Positions 62,145 through 64,000 of a stretch of DNA of 64,000 bases are shown here, in pieces. Each line of letters starts with the position of its first letter. The stretch's first letter is position 1. Under the pieces are notes generated by a model. That model saw only the letters and a program-made list of their open reading frames with translations, searched no databases and was not told where the DNA came from. Origin of the DNA: Bog-473 sp963821755 (GTDB lineage: Bacteria; Actinomycetota; Acidimicrobiia; Acidimicrobiales; RAAP-2). Where the stretch lies: positions 744,001 to 808,000 of the forward strand of contig CAWGEX010000003.1 of the NCBI GenBank assembly GCA_963821755.1, written 5' to 3'. The position numbers were made by a program, and so were the translations under genes.

Positions 62145-63067
62145 TGGAATCCGCCCGCTTCGTGGTCGATGTGGCCGATGGCTTCGAGCTGAAGGGTGGA
62201 GTGCTCCACGTCGAAGTGACCGACGAGACATCCCTGCAGATGATCGAGCACTCGACCCACCTCCCCCTGGCTGATGCAGTTGTCGGTCACCACCACATGG
62301 GCGGTCAGGATGGGCAACGACGAGGTCAGAGTCCAAGCGTGCAGATCGTGGACGGATGCCACCTCGGGCAATTCCAAAAGGTGCTTACGGATTTCGTCGA
62401 GATCGATTCCCTCAGGCGTACCCTCGAGCAATATCCGCAACGCAGGCCGCAGCAGCTCGACGGCCGCCTTGACCATGAGGCCGACCACCACCAGTGACGC
62501 AATCGAGTCGGCGCGGGAGAATCCGCTCGTCACGATAACGATGCCGGCGATCACGGTCCCGATGAAGCCGTAGAGATCGGTCAGGATGTGACGGTAGGCC
62601 CCTTCCATATTGAGGGAGGTCCGATTGGCCTTCGAGAGAATCAGGGTGGCGACCAGGTTCACGGCCACACCCACACTGGCCACCACAATCAAGATGCCGC
62701 CGTGGACCGTCGAGGGGTGTACCAGTCGCTGCACAGCCTCGAAAGTCACGAGGGCCGAGACGACAAGGAGCGTGATCCCGTTGCCCGTGGCGGCGAGAAT
62801 TTCCGCCCGCTTCAACCCGTAGGTATGCGAACCCGTCGCCGGACGGGCGGCCATGCGGATGGCCACGAACGAACCGGCAATGGCACCCACGTCGGCCAGC
62901 ATGTGACCGGCATCCGCCAACAGGGCCAGCGAATTCGCCACCAGTGCGGTGGCCACTTCGAACGCCATGAAGGACAGAAGCAGAATCAAGGTGGCGATCA
63001 GATAACGCTTGTCGGCCTCGACGGAGGCATGATGGGTGTGGCCGTGGTCGGCTTGGTTACCGGTCAC
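62141..63067 (-). CDS. Cation diffusion facilitator (Zn2+/Co2+ efflux)
   Basis: A 308-residue CDF protein with six helices. The metal site is in 'LALLADAGHMLADVGAI' (H-x-x-x-D) and 'AYRHILTDLYGFIG' (H-x-x-x-D); an N-terminal His stretch (H-G-H-T-H-H) and the cytoplasmic domain with 'VHDLHAWTLTSSLPILTAHV' complete the pattern. It exports Zn2+, Co2+ or Cd2+ by proton antiport. It lies three bases after the ArsR gene (start GTG 63067), so metal sensing and efflux are co-transcribed. Confidence 0.93.
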   Translation of the reverse strand: MTGNQADHGHTHHASVEADKRYLIATLILLLSFMAFEVATALVANSLALLADAGHMLADVGAIAGSFVAIRMAARPATGSHTYGLKRAEILAATGNGITLLVVSALVTFEAVQRLVHPSTVHGGILIVVASVGVAVNLVATLILSKANRTSLNMEGAYRHILTDLYGFIGTVIAGIVIVTSGFSRADSIASLVVVGLMVKAAVELLRPALRILLEGTPEGIDLDEIRKHLLELPEVASVHDLHAWTLTSSLPILTAHVVVTDNCISQGEVGRVLDHLQGCLVGHFDVEHSTLQLEAIGHIDHEAGGFH

Positions 63068-63069
63068 GA

Positions 63070-63393
63070 TCAGGTCGTCCCCGGGTCGTCGTGACCGGCG
63101 TGCGTGACCACCTCTTCGACCAGCTGCCGCACGTGGGCGTCGTCGACGACGTAGAAAATCCTGGTGCCGTCACGACGAGTGCGGACCAACCGGGCCAGTC
63201 GCAATTTGGCCAGATGCTGCGAGACCCCGGCCGGTTGCGCCCCGACCAGCTCGGCCAGTTCGCTCACCGAGTGCTCGCGGTGCAGCAAAGCCCAAATGAT
63301 GCGGAGGCGAGTGTCATCCCCGAGCAGCTTCAGCATGCCGACGGCGGAGGCAAACTCCTCCCGCGTGGGTATAGACTCTATCTGCGTAGTCAC
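63070..63393 (-). CDS. ArsR/SmtB-family metal-responsive repressor
   Basis: A 107-residue winged helix: 'MLKLLGDDTRLRIIWALLH', recognition helix region 'SVSELAELVGAQPAGVSQHLAKLRLARLV', then the wing 'TRRDGTRIFYVVDD' and a C-terminal helix 'HVRQLVEEVVTHAGHDD'. The C-terminal histidines (H-V-R-Q...H-A-G-H) match the alpha-5 metal site of Zn/Ni/Co sensors such as NmtR or CzrA. It has no Cys-Val-Cys motif. It is the first gene of the ArsR-CDF pair and should repress it. The GTG start overlaps an operator-like inverted repeat. Confidence 0.92.
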   Translation of the reverse strand: MTTQIESIPTREEFASAVGMLKLLGDDTRLRIIWALLHREHSVSELAELVGAQPAGVSQHLAKLRLARLVRTRRDGTRIFYVVDDAHVRQLVEEVVTHAGHDDPGTT

Positions 63394-63406
63394 GTATATA
63401 GTCTAT
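63371..63406. promoter_or_regulatory. ArsR operator candidate
   Basis: ATAGACT (63371-63377) and AGTCTAT (63400-63406) are inverted 7-mers around the GTG start of the ArsR gene. The right half is next to an AT-rich stretch TATATAGTCTATCAAT that should hold the promoter. One half lies inside the coding region, which fits a leaderless or very short 5' end. Confidence 0.5.
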
Positions 63407-63550
63407 CAATAACCTGAGGTACTCGCTCCCGCCTCAGCCGGGACGATCAACCACCCCCAGGAGCCAACCCTCAATAAGGCTCCCACCCCGCGATCTCCCG
63501 CCAGGAGACCTCGATCACCCCGGCGCCTCGTGGATCGAGCCGCCCGGAAT
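63407..63550. other. Short intergenic region, no feature seen
   Basis: It lies between the ArsR-CDF promoter region and the end of the GAF-ANTAR gene. I see no protein, RNA or clear terminator. Confidence 0.4.
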
Positions 63551-64000
63551 TTACGGTTGTCTCCCCGGAGCGACCACATCCGCCGTTGCCAGGCTGCCGT
63601 CGATGACGTCATGGGCAACCTCAACCAGTCGACGGTTGTGGCTGCGGGCGAAGGAGCGTAAGTGCGTGAACGCCTTCTCGACGTCGATGGCGGCCCGTTC
63701 CGCCAGGACGCCCTTGGCCTGCTCGATCACCACACGGCTCTGCAATGCATATTGCAGCTCCTGGTTGACCACCTGGGCCGCCAGCAGGGCCCGGTTTTGC
63801 AAGATTGCGATCGTGGCGACGTCGGCAAAAGCCTGGGCAGCGCGGCTATCGGATTCATCGAGCGTGCCCGCTTCATGGCGAAAAAGATTGAGAGCACCGA
63901 TCGTCGTACCCCGAAGGCGCATCGGCAGCGCGTGCACCGAGCGGAATCCGGCACTGAGGCTCTCCACGGCAAAATGAGGCCAGCGTCCGTCGGCTGAAGT
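63551..64000 (-). CDS. GAF-ANTAR domain protein (5' end outside window)
   Basis: The frame is open to the last base of the window; 149 residues are visible. The visible part starts in a GAF domain ('FRSVHALPMRLRGTTIGALNLF', 'SRAAQAFADVATIAI') and continues into an ANTAR domain (Q-S-R-V-V-I-E-Q-A-K-G-V-L-A-E-R and 'KAFTHLRSFARSHNRRLVEVA'). ANTAR domains bind RNA double hairpins to control termination. It resembles the gene at the other end of the window in layout. The 3' end is followed by a 157-base gap to the ArsR promoter. Confidence 0.9.
   Translation of the reverse strand, partial: TSADGRWPHFAVESLSAGFRSVHALPMRLRGTTIGALNLFRHEAGTLDESDSRAAQAFADVATIAILQNRALLAAQVVNQELQYALQSRVVIEQAKGVLAERAAIDVEKAFTHLRSFARSHNRRLVEVAHDVIDGSLATADVVAPGRQP

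Noticed and set aside
1..64000. CRISPR array, insertion sequence, prophage or integrative element
   Set aside because: No regularly spaced repeats, transposase, integrase or phage structural protein was seen, and codon use is even throughout.

Overview
The window is high-GC chromosomal DNA from a free-living actinobacterium. Several cofactors and families point there: a mycothiol ligase (MshC), an F420:NADPH oxidoreductase, an InhA-type enoyl-ACP reductase, a MhuD-type haem monooxygenase, a WS/DGAT acyltransferase, a ~720-residue FadE and GAF-ANTAR regulators. The mix of lipid/ketone catabolism genes and secreted 'R-x-C-D-T-R' repeat domains would fit an Acidimicrobiia-like lineage, but the taxonomic placement is inference. 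There is no plasmid, phage, IS or CRISPR signature, and I found no rRNA or tRNA gene.

Layout. 1-5.8 kb: signalling (GAF-ANTAR protein, PAS-GAF-GAF-SpoIIE phosphatase, STAS antagonist) and small orphans. 5.8-18 kb: hydrolase, WS/DGAT, HicA-like protein, HIT-thrS pair, mshC-F420 reductase pair, fabI/inhA, a polyprenyl-P sugar transferase, zwf. 18-26.9 kb: ABC exporter, nitronate monooxygenase, nitroreductase, a divergent LysR/MFS pair, amidohydrolase, secreted glutamic (G1) peptidase. 27.1-36.3 kb: DUF6027-like gene, PP-loop ATPase, MhuD, then a cobalamin riboswitch followed by five tightly packed genes: a secreted alpha/alpha-repeat protein, a membrane-anchored beta-domain protein, EcfT, a fused EcfA1-A2 and an S component. 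This looks like a B12-controlled ECF uptake system with its own surface binding proteins, and it is the most interesting part of the window. 36.3-47.3 kb: MFS exporters, acyl-CoA ligase, ABC-2 efflux pair, MarR and its target MFS gene, Ohr, FadE, GNAT. 48.4-55 kb: metallo-hydrolase, ABC-F, serine hydrolase, RidA, lipoprotein L,D-transpeptidase, winged-helix regulator, PhoU. 55-58.9 kb: an SDR / Baeyer-Villiger monooxygenase / esterase operon that makes a complete secondary-alcohol or ketone cleavage route. 59-64 kb: ECF sigma factor with YCII partner, RNA methyltransferase, ArsR-CDF metal efflux, and a second GAF-ANTAR gene running off the end.

A technical point affects reading the window: seven genes are split by exactly one base (4310-5178, 13123-13771, 21455-22115, 27648-28413, 29003-31586, 37674-39255, 60851-62144). 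Six have one base too many and one has one too few, mostly in short homopolymers, and both halves keep good family sequence. I treat these as probable sequencing or assembly indels and annotate each as one gene, but real pseudogenes cannot be excluded from the sequence alone.
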